A DNA stretch of 64,000 nucleotides, from positions 1,707,686-1,771,685 of the forward strand of contig BCJJ01000006.1 in NCBI GenBank assembly GCA_039545355.1, written 5' to 3'. Shown here piece by piece: positions 62,975 through 64,000 of the stretch. A program made the position numbers and the translations under genes. The notes beneath the pieces were generated by a model. That model was given only the letters and a program-made list of their open reading frames with translations. It had not been told where the DNA came from and made no database searches. How positions within the stretch are numbered: the stretch's first letter is position 1; each line of letters opens with the position of its first letter. The DNA is from Trichosporon coremiiforme. Taxonomy: Eukaryota; Basidiomycota; Tremellomycetes; Trichosporonales; Trichosporonaceae.

Positions 62975-64000
62975 TCAATCTTCGGTCATCTCAACGACTT
63001 GGGGAGCGTACTCACCCTCCTCGTCTTCGTCATCGTCACCGCTGCCGAGCGCCTCGATGTCCCACCCAAAGCGAGATCCGGCCTTCTGCAATCCCTGCCA
63101 CTCACGCGCGACACGCTGCGCGAGACCCCACCATCCCGGCTCGGCCAGGGCGGCGCTCACATTCTGCCGCAGCTGCTCGATCTCGCCCTGGAGGAAGGAA
63201 TCCACTGACGGGAGCTCGGTGTCGAACGCCGTCTCGGGGAGAGACGCGAGCTGTGCTGCCAGTGCACGGATCAGCTCGAGTACACACTCTCGTGCCTGCT
63301 GGTTAGCTAGGAAGCAGGTACGTCAGCTCACGTTATCGTTAGCCTGGCCGGATGGGAAACGTTCTGGCTGAGCAATAGCGAGCTTTGATCGACACATCAC
63401 AGCGAGGAGACGCTTGTACGGCGCCAGAGCGGCGTAGCACCACACGTTTGTCAGCAGCAGGAAGCTCAGCTGCAGCTCTCCCAGCAGTGCGCGGGGACCT
63501 GTCATTAGCTCCTGCCTAGAGCTTCAGCTTACCTCCAGCATCGCCCGCGAGGCGCTCCCAGAGCTTGCTCTTGTCAACGCTCCAACGGCTTACGTCGCCA
63601 GCCTCGCTGCCCTCTGGCCATGACCTCCGCAGATCAAACACGGGGAGGTGCAGTTCCGGTGCGCCGGCGCTCGCCTGCGTCGAAGCCAGGAACTCCTGCG
63701 CCGCGGCGTCTTTGTCCTTCGCATCAAACGTCTCGCCCTTCACCTGTGACAAGGCGTCGAGTTTTCCTCCGGGAATGGCCTTCTCGACAACAGTCTTGCT
63801 GATGCACGTTGTTAAGCCCTTCCACCCGTCAAGTCCCGCGAACGGATACGGCGCGAGTTGGGGGTCGAGCTCCCTCAGCTCCGCCTCGGGGATATTCGTC
63901 CGCGGTGCGCTCGTACTCTCAGAGGCGGGGTCGAACTTGATCCCAATCCGCTCCTTCGGTTCCCAGACGTGCACGAACGCAGCACGCAATGGCAGCGCCG
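62975..64000 (-). CDS. AAR2: A1-cistron splicing factor AAR2 (N-terminal part off the window)
   Basis: Chaperone-like factor that binds Prp8 during U5 snRNP maturation and is displaced by Brr2. Minus-strand exons run from the right edge to 63533, then 63498-63332 and 63298-62975. The visible part includes ELRELDPQLAPYPFAGLDGWKGLTTCISKTVVEKAIPGGKL, the AAR2 'YP...W..LT..I' block linking the two domains, and LGELQLSFLLLTNVWCYAALAPYKRLL from the C-terminal alpha-helical domain. The protein ends in an acidic tail (GDDDEDEEGEY). The last intron is very short (33 nt, with gctaaccag at its end). The N-terminal beta domain lies beyond base 64000. Confidence 0.9.

Overview
The window is nuclear DNA from a GC-rich basidiomycete yeast or dimorphic fungus. 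The gene content and intron style fit Tremellomycetes, probably Trichosporonales, but genus and species cannot be fixed from the sequence alone. Almost every gene is split by short introns (about 33-120 nt) that end in a gctgac/gctaac branch point a few bases before AG. There are no operons, CRISPR arrays or bacterial signals. I spliced every gene by hand and checked that exon phases add up; each complete model is an open frame with a total length divisible by three.

Left part (1-10.3 kb): MAK10/NAA35 (NatC subunit, 3' end off the left edge), a membrane-anchored LEA-2-like protein, ADE13 (adenylosuccinate lyase), a malate dehydrogenase with a candidate 3-nt microexon, and a thioredoxin with oversized introns. 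Then 10.29-20.15 kb has no convincing gene and leads into a long pyrimidine-rich leader for an RFX-family transcription factor (20.15-23.49 kb).

Middle (23.9-44.0 kb) is gene-dense: VPS53 (GARP tether) head-to-head with DCTN5 (dynactin p25); a proline-rich coiled-coil protein head-to-head with NAB2 (poly(A) RNA-binding CCCH protein); PXMP4 (peroxisomal membrane protein); HAM1 (ITPase); a dysferlin-domain protein head-to-head with a fungal PHAF1/UPF0183 homologue; and GCN5 with an N-terminal PCAF-like domain and a very acidic tract.

Right part: a 3.2-kb G-quadruplex-rich interval precedes a Zn2Cys6 transcription factor (47.2-50.7 kb). Then come a secreted S9 peptidase of the DPP5 type, a 3.9-kb interval, a GPR1/FUN34/YaaH acetate-transporter-like protein, a mitochondrial PPR protein head-to-head with a steroid 5-alpha-reductase-family enzyme, and AAR2 (U5 snRNP assembly, 5' end off the right edge).

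Themes: divergent pairs with short shared promoters are common, and the genes are mostly housekeeping. The largest non-coding intervals lie upstream of the two DNA-binding transcription factors and the transporter. No mobile element, tRNA or rRNA gene was recognised. The most unusual observations are the 3-nt microexon in MDH, the clustered G4 motifs, the intronic hairpin in the thioredoxin gene, the set of 3n stop-free introns, the divergent DysF/PHAF1 pair, and the 10-kb gene-free interval.
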